Shown here: in pieces, positions 1-7,267 of the stretch
Layout of the letters: every line of letters begins with the position of its first letter
Position numbering within the stretch: the first letter of the stretch is position 1
Source: JAWXCM01 sp034408745
GTDB taxonomy: Bacteria; Acidobacteriota; Terriglobia; Bryobacterales; Bryobacteraceae
Length of the DNA: 7,398 bases
Direction of reading: 5' to 3'
Assembly (NCBI GenBank): GCA_034408745.1
Contig: JAWXCM010000290.1
Span: forward strand, 1-7,398
Program-made: the position numbers and the translations under genes
Notes under the pieces: model-generated
Seen by the model: the letters and a program-made list of their open reading frames with translations, nothing else
Told to the model about the DNA's origin: nothing
Database searches by the model: none

Positions 1-425
1 CCCAGATCCTGATCGCGCGAGCCCGAGTGCTGTATGCCCAGGGATCCCTTCGGAGCGGAGTTGCAGGGCAGCGCCTATGCGCTCGATTCGACTACCATCT
101 ACCTGTGCCTGGCCATCTTCCCGTGGGCTCGTTTTCGTGAACGAAAAGGCGCAGTGAAGATGCACACGCTGATCGATCTGCATGGCAACATCCCAGTGTT
201 TATCTGCGTTACCGACGGCAAGGTGCATGACGTGAATATCCTCGATCAGATCGTGCCGGAAGCCGGAGCGTTCTACGTAATGGATCGTGGCTATCTCGAC
301 TTCGAGCGGCTGTACCGATTCACGCAGGCTGCCGCATTCTTCGTGACCCGGACCAAAGAGAACGTCTTGTTGCAGCGCCGCTACTCGCACGCCGTCGATA
401 CTGCCAGCGATGTCAGGTCAAAAGT
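1..425 (+). mobile_element. Remnant of an IS4-family insertion sequence
   Basis: Only the internal transposase portion of the element is visible. The right boundary is placed near 421-425 because the protein stops resembling IS4 transposases there. I see no terminal inverted repeat or target duplication between that point and the next gene at 503. The left part lies outside the window. It is a fossil, useful as a marker of past rearrangement next to the alcohol dehydrogenase gene. Confidence 0.7.
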
Positions 426-453
426 CTATACGCAGCGATTCGCCCCAGGTTAG
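1..453 (+). pseudogene. IS4-family transposase fragment (truncated, frameshifted)
   Basis: This is the central part of a DDE transposase that would have moved an IS4-family insertion sequence by cut and paste. The frame beginning at ATG 34 carries the first catalytic Asp in YALDSTT (codon 85-87), the family segment LFPWARFR-like (here IFPWARFRERKGAVK), and the second catalytic Asp in YVMDRGY (codon 283-285). The third-residue region (Y-R-E-K type, near the C-terminus) is absent: similarity fades near 421 and the frame stops at 453. Upstream, positions 3-41 read QILIARARVLYAQ in a different frame, which matches the sequence expected just before this block from my memory of the family. A frameshift of one extra base (or two lost) therefore lies around 40-46, and ATG 34 is not a true start. 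The gene is also cut by the window edge. It cannot encode an active enzyme. Confidence 0.88.
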
Positions 454-487
454 AAGAATATTTTCAGCGGTCTGTTAGTATTGCCCC

Positions 488-493
488 GGAGGT
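488..493 (+). promoter_or_regulatory. Ribosome binding site of the alcohol dehydrogenase
   Basis: GGAGGT lies 9 nt before ATG 503 and fixes that start codon. No clear sigma70 promoter is visible in the short gap after the IS remnant, although the AT-rich stretch around 454-466 could supply a -10 region. Confidence 0.75.
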
Positions 494-502
494 CGTTGAG
501 CA

Positions 503-1666
503 ATGCCGCTTCACACGTTTCATGCCCCTTCCGCTGTTATCGTGGGCGCGGGCGCACGCTACCAGCTGGCTGAGGAGCTGAGCAAAATTGGGTCGAGCCG
601 CGTACTGATCGTCACCGACGCTCACCTGCGGGCGTCCGGCATGCTCGACGACGTGTTGAGTCTGCTCGAACGTTCCGGAATCCAGGCGCACATCTTCGCG
701 AACGTTCAGCCCGATCCGACAGTGCAGAACGTGCTCGACGGCGTCGCGGCCCTGCGAGCCTCGGGTGCCGATGCGATCGTCGCCATCGGCGGCGGCAGTC
801 CCATCGACGCGGCGAAAATCATCGGCGTCGCCTCGGTACACCAGGGGCTCATATCGGATTTCCAGGGTTATCACAGAATCCCGGCCGCCGGTCCACCATT
901 GATAGCCGTACCGACCACAGCAGGCACAGGGAGCGAGGCCACCAAGGTCGCCGTCATCACCGACCCGGAGCGCCAGGTCAAGATGATGATCCTGGATCCA
1001 AAGCTCATGCCTCGCGTGGCAATCGTCGACTACGAACTGACCATGAGCATGCCCGCCGCGTTGACGGCTCACGTCGGCGTGGACACACTCACGCACGGCA
1101 TAGAAGCGTTCGTATCGCGCAAAGCAAATCCAATGTCCGAAGCCATGGCGCTTTCGTGCGTGGAGTTGACCGCTGGCAACCTGCTCCGTGCATGGCAGCA
1201 GCCAGACGATGCGTCGGCGCGGTCAGCCATGTCAGTCGCTGCCTGCCAGGGAGGCATGGCATTCACCAACAGCGGCCTTTGTCTGGTGCATGGCATGAGC
1301 AGGCCACTCGGCGCCGTGTTCCACCTGCCTCACGGCCTCTCGAACGCAGTGCTGCTTCCAGCGGTGACGCGCTTCTCTGTGCGCGGTGCGCCTCAGCGCT
1401 ACGCCCGCATCGCAAGAACCATGGGACTCGCCTCACGCGAAACACCCGACGAAGACGCTTGCCATCGACTGGTTCAGGGTCTGGAAGAACTCAACCAGAC
1501 CCTCGAGATTCCTCGGCTGCGTGCCTGCATCAACAGACCGCAGCACCAGTTTGAAGCCGTGCTGGAGAAGATGGTGGCAGACGGACTTGCGTCAGGCAGC
1601 CCCCAGAACAATCCCGTTGTTCCCTCGGCGGAACAAATGGTGGAGTTGTACAGAGAGGCCTGGTAG
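503..1666 (+). CDS. Iron-containing (group III) alcohol dehydrogenase
   Basis: This is an NAD(P)-dependent, metal-dependent alcohol dehydrogenase that interconverts an alcohol and its aldehyde or ketone in the cytoplasm. Its 387 aa are normal for the FucO/YiaY family. The N-terminal dinucleotide-binding half has GGGSPID at residues 96-102 and the PTTAGTGSE signature at 137-145. The C-terminal helical half carries all four expected metal ligands: Asp194 and His198 in VDTLTHGIEAF, His263 in LVHGMSRPLG, and His277 in LPHG. Their spacing agrees with E. coli FucO as I recall it. The C-terminus ends in the usual ELYREAW-like helix, so the gene looks complete and functional. A good Shine-Dalgarno (GGAGGT) supports the start. 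It sits between an IS fossil and a convergent operon with no partner enzyme beside it, so the substrate cannot be inferred from context. The neighbouring IS remnant allows, but does not prove, lateral acquisition. Confidence 0.95.
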   Translation: MPLHTFHAPSAVIVGAGARYQLAEELSKIGSSRVLIVTDAHLRASGMLDDVLSLLERSGIQAHIFANVQPDPTVQNVLDGVAALRASGADAIVAIGGGSPIDAAKIIGVASVHQGLISDFQGYHRIPAAGPPLIAVPTTAGTGSEATKVAVITDPERQVKMMILDPKLMPRVAIVDYELTMSMPAALTAHVGVDTLTHGIEAFVSRKANPMSEAMALSCVELTAGNLLRAWQQPDDASARSAMSVAACQGGMAFTNSGLCLVHGMSRPLGAVFHLPHGLSNAVLLPAVTRFSVRGAPQRYARIARTMGLASRETPDEDACHRLVQGLEELNQTLEIPRLRACINRPQHQFEAVLEKMVADGLASGSPQNNPVVPSAEQMVELYREAW

Positions 1667-1669
1667 CCG

Positions 1670-2812
1670 CTACGCGGTGCTCTGTGCCGCCTTCAGCATC
1701 GCGTTCATGCAACCCAGCAGGTACGCGAGCCCAGGGCTGGGACGATATTCACCGCTTCGTCCGGCTCCCCGGCTGCTGTCCGGCGCGTTAGGCATCACGC
1801 CCACCGCCGGGATGTGATCCGGAATGACGATGCCTTCGAACTTCACCTCAACCAGCGCCCGCATCACCTTGCTCATATCGAAGTAGCCGTCGTCGATAAG
1901 AGTTTCGCTGAAATGCGGCAGAGGCCCGCTCACATTTCGGAAATGAATCTTAAACAGCTTCTTCTTAGGTCCGAAATGCCGAATCATTTCCACAGGGTCG
2001 GCGCCCGTCAGAGCTTTGCCGCCTTCCAGCCAGGACCCCACGCACAGGCACACGCCGATGTTCGGGCTGTTCGCAATCTCGATGGCCTTCTTGTATCCTG
2101 CGAAATTGCTGAAGATACAGCGAGGCACTCCGGCCAGCATCGGCTTTGGCGGATCGTCGGGATGAATGCCGATTCGAACTCCCGCCTCTTCCGCCACTGG
2201 CACCACTTTCTTAATGAAATAGGTGTAATTTTCCCAGATCTCGGCCTCCGTGAACACACGCCCGTGCGATAACGGCTCGGAATAGGTCTTGCCGGCCCAG
2301 TTCCCTTTCCAGTTGGGACTGTTTGAATCCCCGTCGCGCGCGGAGTACCCCCTCGCACTCGTAACCCGGCCGCTCGACCAGATCCCGTTCCCCATGTGCG
2401 CATAGGTGGAGTACGGCACTCCGGCCTTACCCAGGTAGCGGATGTAATTGAGATACTCTTCAATCTTTTGATCGCGGCCTGGCAGGTTCAGCGTCACCTC
2501 CGGCATGTTGTGAAGGCTGCCGCTCGGCCCCACGCCACTGCCGATGTTGTAGACCTTGAACCCCGCCGCTTCCCATTCTTCGCGTTGCCTGATAAAGCCT
2601 TCCGCGGTGGCGTTGGCTTGTACAGGCGCAAGGCTCAGCCACGTTACCCCCAGTTGCCTGAGGTAACTCATGTGCTCCGGCGAGGGCTGATTCGCACTGA
2701 CGCCGATCTTGATCCCGGGCGGGATTGGCCGCAGCGAACCTGATAACTTACTCACTGCTGCAAGGGCCGCGGCCCCGCCCAGCGCCACATTAGCCACTTC
2801 TCTTCTGTTCAT
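1670..2812 (-). CDS. UxuA-like (mannonate dehydratase family) TIM-barrel protein with Tat-like leader
   Basis: The 380-aa product resembles D-mannonate dehydratase UxuA, which removes water from D-mannonate to give 2-keto-3-deoxygluconate in hexuronate breakdown. Shared features, from memory of the family, are the aromatic YSTYAHM...GIW segment (134-145), TEAEIWENYTYFI (188-200), IHPDDPP (216-222), the CVGS turn (257-260), KIHFRNV (288-294), an ETLIDDGYFDM stretch (303-313) and IPDHIP (330-335). Likely metal ligands are His217, Cys257 (or Cys255), His290 and Asp332, by analogy with the His/Cys/His/Asp set of characterised UxuA. Unlike classical UxuA it begins MNRREVANVAL followed by an Ala-rich hydrophobic run. 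This is a twin-arginine-like leader lacking the usual Phe-Leu-Lys, so the enzyme may be exported to the periplasm. It starts 3 nt after the receptor stop, with GGAG at 2825-2822 inside the receptor gene, so translational coupling is expected. The exact substrate is uncertain; it could be another sugar-acid dehydratase or isomerase. Confidence 0.85.
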   Translation of the reverse strand: MNRREVANVALGGAAALAAVSKLSGSLRPIPPGIKIGVSANQPSPEHMSYLRQLGVTWLSLAPVQANATAEGFIRQREEWEAAGFKVYNIGSGVGPSGSLHNMPEVTLNLPGRDQKIEEYLNYIRYLGKAGVPYSTYAHMGNGIWSSGRVTSARGYSARDGDSNSPNWKGNWAGKTYSEPLSHGRVFTEAEIWENYTYFIKKVVPVAEEAGVRIGIHPDDPPKPMLAGVPRCIFSNFAGYKKAIEIANSPNIGVCLCVGSWLEGGKALTGADPVEMIRHFGPKKKLFKIHFRNVSGPLPHFSETLIDDGYFDMSKVMRALVEVKFEGIVIPDHIPAVGVMPNAPDSSRGAGRSGEYRPSPGLAYLLGCMNAMLKAAQSTA

Positions 2813-2815
2813 GTT

Positions 2816-5800
2816 TTAGAACTCCGCTCGAATCGACATTTGTACGTTGGCCTGTGCGGTGCCAAAGTTGGAGAAATCTCCAACGACACCCGTAAACCGG
2901 CCCCAGGCGTTGGCATTGTTGAGGTTATAGGTGGTGTTCGGTGCCGCCACATTGGGATTCTTGTGCGGCAGATTGTGACCATCCAGCCGGAGGCTCAGCA
3001 TGAACCGCTCTCCCACCGGACGCCAGCTCTTGGTAGCGAAGCACTGCATCCACAGCAGCGCGGGCGCCTGCAGGACACGCGCTCCAAGAGACCCAATCGT
3101 ATACGCGTCCGGATAGGCGAACGAACTCATCTTAAAATACGGCGTCTGAGCGGCAGTCGGAAACCGCTGACCCATATCCCAGTTGTCCACCTTCGCGCCC
3201 TCGATCTTTCCCACCGGGTTAACCCGCGACGCCGTCAGATAGCGGTTGGGACTGCCCCCATGAGTAACCGAAATAGGAACACCGGAATTGATATTCTCGG
3301 TGATCGCGAATTTCCATCCGCCAAGTACAGCGTTTGTAAGACCGCCGTGGTTCATCCAGCGCTTACCCTTACCCACCGGCAGTTCATACACCGCGAAAGC
3401 ACCGAACTGGAAGCGCGTGTCGTACGCTGTCCGAGCCTTACCCTGCCGGTTGTAGTAACTCAGCGAATCGTCGTTGCTCAGCGTCTTGGAATAATTCAGG
3501 CTGGTATTGAAAATCAGCCCGCTTCCATAACGCTTTTCCAGTGAGACATTCCCGCTGTGCCACGTATTGTGATTAAAGTTCGACAGCAGGTTCACGTTTC
3601 CGAACTGCGGATAGATCATGTAGTTCTGCTGCGCAAGGAACACAGTGTCCTGCAACTGCCTGTCGCCGCCGAGAGCGATGGACAGCGGTATACCGTTGAT
3701 GTTCCAGCTCCGCTGCAATCCGACGCCCGCCGAGGCCTGATACATCATGTTCAACACCCAGGTCTTTCCCGGCTGATACTGGAAACCACCGGACCAGTTC
3801 ATCACGTACCCGTTGCGCAGATTGGGATCGCGCCAGAAGGCCGTACGGCTCCCGAAATTCGCCCCCGTATACGGAACGGTCCCGTCCTGGTTCACGACAT
3901 AATTGATCGGCCCAGGCCCTGCCGACAGCTGAAATACCTGCCGCGGATCGCCCACCGGCTGCAGGATATTGAAGTTGCCCGCATACTCGTCGAACCCTCC
4001 CTGCACGCCCGTGTTATCCACCGTCATTATGCCAAACGAAGCCCGGTATACCCACTTGGGATGGAAGGTCCACGCCAGCCCGACCCGCGGCTGGAAGTTA
4101 TTCAGATCTTTCTTGCCGATGGTCCCTTTCGGGTGCGTGATCGCCCCTTTTCTTCCGCTCACCGGATCGATCGCGTCCGGGTCGAACTGCGACTGCTGAT
4201 TCCACCGCGTCGTGTACGGCGAAAAGTACGTCCACCGCACGCCAAGGTTTAGCGTCAGGCCCGGACGCACCTTCCAGTCGTCCTGAAAGTACAGTTCCTG
4301 GTTCCACTGGCGAGGCATGAAGATCGCAAGCTGCTTGCTGAACGTGGCGCTCGTCACCGCGCCCATCAGAAACGCCGCGAAATCGTTGCCAGTATTCTGC
4401 GCGAACGGCAGCGACGCCCCACCCGAAAAGTTATACTGACCCGACGGAAGCGAAGTCGCCTTGTCACTGTACAGCGTGCGGATCGTCTCGAAGCCCATCT
4501 TCAAACTGTGGCGGCCGGCAATGACGGTGAGGTTGTCCTGAACGATCTTGTCCTCACCGACCTGCCGCGAGTAGCCCATCGGTGCAATCGAGTAGCCGAT
4601 GTTGAAGTACGGGAAGGTCTCCTGTGTCACGCCCGGAATCGTGATCGCGTCCTTCGCCGATTCCGGCCGAGTTGGGTTCGACGACGCACGCCGGTTATAG
4701 CCGAGACGGAACTCGTTAAAGACCGACCTCGAGATAATAGACGTATAACTGATCACGCCGTTGATGTTGTCTGTCGGGTTAATCTCGCGCGACGCATTAA
4801 ACTCGGACTTGCCGAAGTTGTCGCCGTTCTGCCCGCGGTGATGCCCGTGCGAGTAGCGGAAGAAGATCTTGTTATTCGAATTAAACTGGTGATCGATTTT
4901 TTCGTCCCATCGATCCCGGTTTAGACAGCGGCAACTCTCGGCCCGCTGCAAGTTTCCGTTCGGCCCCGTTCGTGCCGGCGAGCCGACCTGGTTCGGCGCC
5001 AGCCAGATTCCCAGATCCAGGAACTTCAACGCCACCGGATCCATCATGCTCCTCGGGATCACATTGCCTGGCATCGGGTCGCGAGTCCACGTGTTGCCGA
5101 CCAGCCGTGTAGTCAGCGGATTGTAGATCGGCAGACCGCCTCCGGGAGCTTCCTTAAAGGAAAAGTCGCCAGCCAGCATTTCCGGAGTGGGGACGGTCGT
5201 TACCCGGTAATTGACCGTGCGTTCGTGATTGATGGCGTAATCGGAAAGCCAGAACGTCTTATTGCGGCCATTGTACAGACCCGGAATCACTACGGGGCCG
5301 TGGGCCACGAGATCGAAAGTCTGATAGCTCCACGGCGCCTCGGCGGGCAGAGGGTTCTGCGTCAGATAATTGCGATGCACCCATTTCCCGTTTAAATATC
5401 GATCTTCAAACGTAACGTGCAGTTGATTGGTCCCCGACTTGTAGACCATCTTCATCGATCCACCGGCGGAGTGCCCATACTCTGCCGATGTGCCAGTCGT
5501 CAGCACCTTCACCTCTTCCATGGCATCGGTACTCCCCTGAATCACGCCATCTACCTGATTGACCGTGCCCGTATAAGGCGACTTCGCACTAACCCCGTCC
5601 ATCGAGAAGCCGATGTCGTTCTGCGCCTGACCCTGGATATGGAAGCCCGCCTGACCCAGGACGCCGACCACGCCAGGCATGTACTGCAACAGGTACACGG
5701 TGCGCTTCATAACGCCAGGCGTTTCCACCAGCGCCTTCGAACCGATTACATACGAACTCATCACGTTTTCCGTATTCAGCAGTGAAGCCTCACCGGTCAC

Positions 5801-6166
5801 CGTCACGCTGTCGGTCACCGAACCGATCTCCATGGCAATGTCGATGCGCGGCACTTCGGCAGAACGCATCGTGATGCCGTCGCGCACGAATTCCTTAAAC
5901 CCAGGCGCCGTCACTTTGATCCGGTACACGCCGGGTGCAAGAAACGGAACGTAATATGCGCCATCCTCTGACGTTGTGTTCTCAGTAATGAAAGCTGTGG
6001 CGGTATTTACAACTGTGATCTTCGCGCCCGAAACAACCGAGCCGGCTGGATCAGTAACAGTTCCTACCAGCGTTGCGCCGCCGCCGGTCTGCGCGACTGC
6101 CGACACGGCCCACAGAAACAGCACGGTTGCCGCCGCACACGCGCCTTTCCACAATTTACGATTCAT
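2816..6166 (-). CDS. Oar-like TonB-dependent outer-membrane receptor with carboxypeptidase-regulatory domain
   Basis: This 1116-aa outer-membrane protein probably imports a large or scarce nutrient, likely a carbohydrate, using TonB energy. A signal peptide covers about residues 1-25 (basic MNRKLWK, hydrophobic core, AVA before Gln26). Residues 32-112 form a carboxypeptidase-regulatory-like beta-sandwich, with GTVTDPAGSVVSGAKI and LAPGVYRIKVTAPGF as its typical start and end. The plug follows at about 118-245, including the FHIQGQ, FSMDG and EVKVLTTGTSAEYG segments. The rest is a long beta-barrel rich in aromatic strands, such as LYFQDDWKV and LTLNLGVRWTYFSP, and the protein ends in Phe, as expected for assembly by the BAM machinery. 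The length is normal for the acidobacterial group. No obvious TonB box is seen. GAGGTG 8 nt before ATG 6166 supports the start. It is the first large gene of an operon with the UxuA-like enzyme, which suggests a sugar-acid or glycan ligand. I see no frame break. Confidence 0.93.
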   Translation of the reverse strand: MNRKLWKGACAAATVLFLWAVSAVAQTGGGATLVGTVTDPAGSVVSGAKITVVNTATAFITENTTSEDGAYYVPFLAPGVYRIKVTAPGFKEFVRDGITMRSAEVPRIDIAMEIGSVTDSVTVTGEASLLNTENVMSSYVIGSKALVETPGVMKRTVYLLQYMPGVVGVLGQAGFHIQGQAQNDIGFSMDGVSAKSPYTGTVNQVDGVIQGSTDAMEEVKVLTTGTSAEYGHSAGGSMKMVYKSGTNQLHVTFEDRYLNGKWVHRNYLTQNPLPAEAPWSYQTFDLVAHGPVVIPGLYNGRNKTFWLSDYAINHERTVNYRVTTVPTPEMLAGDFSFKEAPGGGLPIYNPLTTRLVGNTWTRDPMPGNVIPRSMMDPVALKFLDLGIWLAPNQVGSPARTGPNGNLQRAESCRCLNRDRWDEKIDHQFNSNNKIFFRYSHGHHRGQNGDNFGKSEFNASREINPTDNINGVISYTSIISRSVFNEFRLGYNRRASSNPTRPESAKDAITIPGVTQETFPYFNIGYSIAPMGYSRQVGEDKIVQDNLTVIAGRHSLKMGFETIRTLYSDKATSLPSGQYNFSGGASLPFAQNTGNDFAAFLMGAVTSATFSKQLAIFMPRQWNQELYFQDDWKVRPGLTLNLGVRWTYFSPYTTRWNQQSQFDPDAIDPVSGRKGAITHPKGTIGKKDLNNFQPRVGLAWTFHPKWVYRASFGIMTVDNTGVQGGFDEYAGNFNILQPVGDPRQVFQLSAGPGPINYVVNQDGTVPYTGANFGSRTAFWRDPNLRNGYVMNWSGGFQYQPGKTWVLNMMYQASAGVGLQRSWNINGIPLSIALGGDRQLQDTVFLAQQNYMIYPQFGNVNLLSNFNHNTWHSGNVSLEKRYGSGLIFNTSLNYSKTLSNDDSLSYYNRQGKARTAYDTRFQFGAFAVYELPVGKGKRWMNHGGLTNAVLGGWKFAITENINSGVPISVTHGGSPNRYLTASRVNPVGKIEGAKVDNWDMGQRFPTAAQTPYFKMSSFAYPDAYTIGSLGARVLQAPALLWMQCFATKSWRPVGERFMLSLRLDGHNLPHKNPNVAAPNTTYNLNNANAWGRFTGVVGDFSNFGTAQANVQMSIRAEF
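2822..2825 (-). promoter_or_regulatory. Ribosome binding site of the UxuA-like gene, inside the receptor gene
   Basis: On the minus strand GGAG lies 9 nt before the ATG at 2812 and overlaps the last sense codons of the upstream receptor gene. This arrangement implies that ribosomes finishing the receptor help start the enzyme. Confidence 0.65.
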
Positions 6167-6261
6167 AAATGAAACACCTCATGGGATGGGCTGAGCAGAC
6201 AGTGAGCGAGGGAAGAGCACAACAACGACGGCTCTGTTGCCGCGGGCAGTGGGTTAGTCAT
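6163..6261 (-). CDS. Candidate 32-aa leader peptide coupled to the receptor gene
   Basis: A small ORF begins at ATG 6261-6259 and encodes 32 residues, starting MTNPLPAATEP, with a Leu/Ser/Cys-rich middle (SLLCSSLAHCLLSP) and ending in HEVFHL. Its TGA (6165-6163) overlaps the receptor ATG (6166-6164) as ATGA, the classic arrangement for translational coupling. A strong Shine-Dalgarno, GGGAGG at 6275-6270, lies 8 nt before its start. The receptor's own GAGGTG is read through as its Glu-Val codons. It has no hydrophobic stretch long enough to be a membrane segment and resembles no family I know. It could be a true small protein, a regulatory leader whose translation opens the receptor start, or a chance ORF. 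The SD plus exact overlap is what raises it above chance. No codon or conservation statistics were available. Confidence 0.45.
   Translation of the reverse strand: MTNPLPAATEPSLLCSSLAHCLLSPSHEVFHL
6175..6180 (-). promoter_or_regulatory. Ribosome binding site of the TonB-dependent receptor
   Basis: GAGGTG lies 8 nt before the receptor ATG at 6166 on the minus strand. It decides the start codon. It is embedded in the coding sequence of the candidate leader ORF, so ribosomes on that ORF would pass over it. Confidence 0.7.
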
Positions 6262-6269
6262 CGACGATG

Positions 6270-6275
6270 CCTCCC
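6270..6275 (-). promoter_or_regulatory. Ribosome binding site of the candidate leader ORF
   Basis: GGGAGG on the minus strand is separated by 8 nt from the small ORF's ATG at 6261. The intervening bases and the ATG form a short perfect inverted repeat (CATCG-A-CGATG, 6259-6269), which might modulate initiation. Confidence 0.5.
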
Positions 6276-6359
6276 TGGAGTTCGGCGCACACAAACGCCT
6301 CGAAATCAGCGGTTACACAGGAAGCAATTTTGAATAGTGGGCTCCCTGTTCGCCCATCG

Positions 6360-6389
6360 CTTATATCCGAATTTCGGGGGTGATGTCAA
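6360..6389 (-). promoter_or_regulatory. Sigma70-type promoter for the receptor operon
   Basis: On the minus strand a perfect -35 box TTGACA (6389-6384) is followed after 18 nt by TATAAG (6365-6360), a five-of-six match to the -10 consensus. Transcription would start near 6353, giving a leader of about 190 nt before the receptor. The promoter lies in the divergent gap between the receptor operon and the cytochrome pseudogene. I see no comparably good promoter pointing the other way. Confidence 0.7.
6367..6377. repeat. Inverted repeat in the promoter spacer, possible operator
   Basis: CCGAA-T-TTCGG is a perfect 5+1+5 palindrome lying wholly between the -35 and -10 boxes of the receptor promoter. 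A repressor bound there would block RNA polymerase. It is short, so chance is possible, and no second copy was noticed in the window. Confidence 0.35.
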
Positions 6390-6460
6390 CAGACATGCAA
6401 AACAAGATGTTTTTACGCGCGATGTGGACAGCCGCCGTTCCGAGACCCGCGCCGTGTGAT

Positions 6461-7252
6461 ATGAGACCGCGCATGCGCGTGGTTCTCCTTCTGCTGACCG
6501 TGGCCGCGATGTCCGTGCACGCACAGCACGGCAGCGACACCGCCGTGAAATCCCTGCACGACGCCTCTCGACGCCGCAACCGGTGCCGCCGTATTCCGAG
6601 GCCGGTGCGCGGGCTGCCACGGCATCGACGGATCAGGCACCGACTCTCGGGACCATCTCTTAAGACCGGGATCTTTCGCTACGGCCGCGGCGATGAAGAT
6701 CTGTTCCTCACCATCACCAGGGGCGTCCCCGGCACTTCCACGCCCGGGTTCAAACTTAATGGCAGGGTCACCTGGCAGCTGGTGTCTTATTTGAGAAGCC
6801 TCGCGGTTTCCACCCGCGCGAAGACAGGGGACGGCGAGCCGGCCGCAGGTGAAAAGTTGTTTACCGAGTATTGCGCGGGCTGGCATAGCGTAAGCGGCAG
6901 CGGTGGCCTGTCAGCGCCCAACCTCACCGAGATCGCAGCCCTCCGCTCTGACGTCGAGATCCTCGACTCCCTCGTGCATCCCAACGCCATCGTCGGTGCC
7001 GAATACTGGACCTTCGCGGGGCAGACGAAAGCAGGGCGCCCCTTCCGCGGAACCCGGCTGAATGAGGACACGCACTCCATCCAGATTCGCGATACCGATG
7101 GCCGCCTGACCTCGTTCCGCAAGCAGGATCTGTCCAGCGTGGAACTGATCCGCGAGTCCCCCATGCCTTCGTTCGGCAAGAAGCTAACCGAGGCGCAGAT
7201 GGACCACATCATCGCCTGGCTCGCCAGCGTCGCAGGGAGTAAGGGCAAATGA
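6461..7252 (+). pseudogene. Decayed di-haem cytochrome c (both haem motifs lost)
   Basis: The parent was an exported cytochrome c with two haem domains, of the type that accepts electrons from periplasmic quinoprotein dehydrogenases. A signal peptide (MRVVLLLLTVAAMSVHAQ, from ATG 6473; ATG 6461 is also possible) begins it. The first haem motif, CAGCH at 6606-6620 within GAAVFRGRCAGCHGIDGSG, is in another frame. The main frame is left between about 6549 and 6582 and regained near 6650, where CGGGACCA looks like a lost G in the expected SR-GPSL junction. The result is an Arg-rich nonsense stretch but no stop. The second motif reads CAGWH (6872-6886), with TGG in place of a Cys codon. GTSTPGF has Thr where the family usually has the axial Met. 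The C-terminal region, with RLNEDTHSIQ and SPMPSFGKKLTEAQMDHIIAWLASV, is well kept. ATG 6380 would also keep the frame but only adds implausible residues before the signal peptide. No strong ribosome binding site is seen. Homopolymer-type sequencing error could explain the shifts but not the two substitutions. Confidence 0.8.
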
Positions 7253-7267
7253 AACAGTTCTGGGAAC

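Noticed and set aside
464..1096. 210-codon minus-strand ORF opposite the alcohol dehydrogenase
   Set aside because: It is antisense to a clearly real gene with family motifs; its His/Arg/Gly-rich translation has no recognisable domain.
1663..1673. GTAG-CCG-CTAC inverted repeat between the convergent stop codons
   Set aside because: The stem is only 4 bp and no T-run follows on either strand, so it is not a credible terminator.
2840..4252. Two plus-strand ORFs of over 230 codons opposite the receptor gene
   Set aside because: They are Arg/Pro/His-rich antisense shadows of the receptor beta-barrel with no motif.
6316..6357. A 14-codon minus-strand ORF starting MGEQGAHYSK in the receptor leader
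   Set aside because: Its ATG lies within a few nt of the predicted transcription start and has no Shine-Dalgarno.
6380..6460. Upstream start MMSTDM for the cytochrome
   Set aside because: It would overlap the opposing promoter and put about 30 unlikely residues before a clear signal peptide at 6473.
6306..6886. Minus-strand ORFs opposite the cytochrome
   Set aside because: They are antisense to conserved cytochrome sequence, and the rightward receptor promoter region overlaps them; there is no ribosome binding site or motif.
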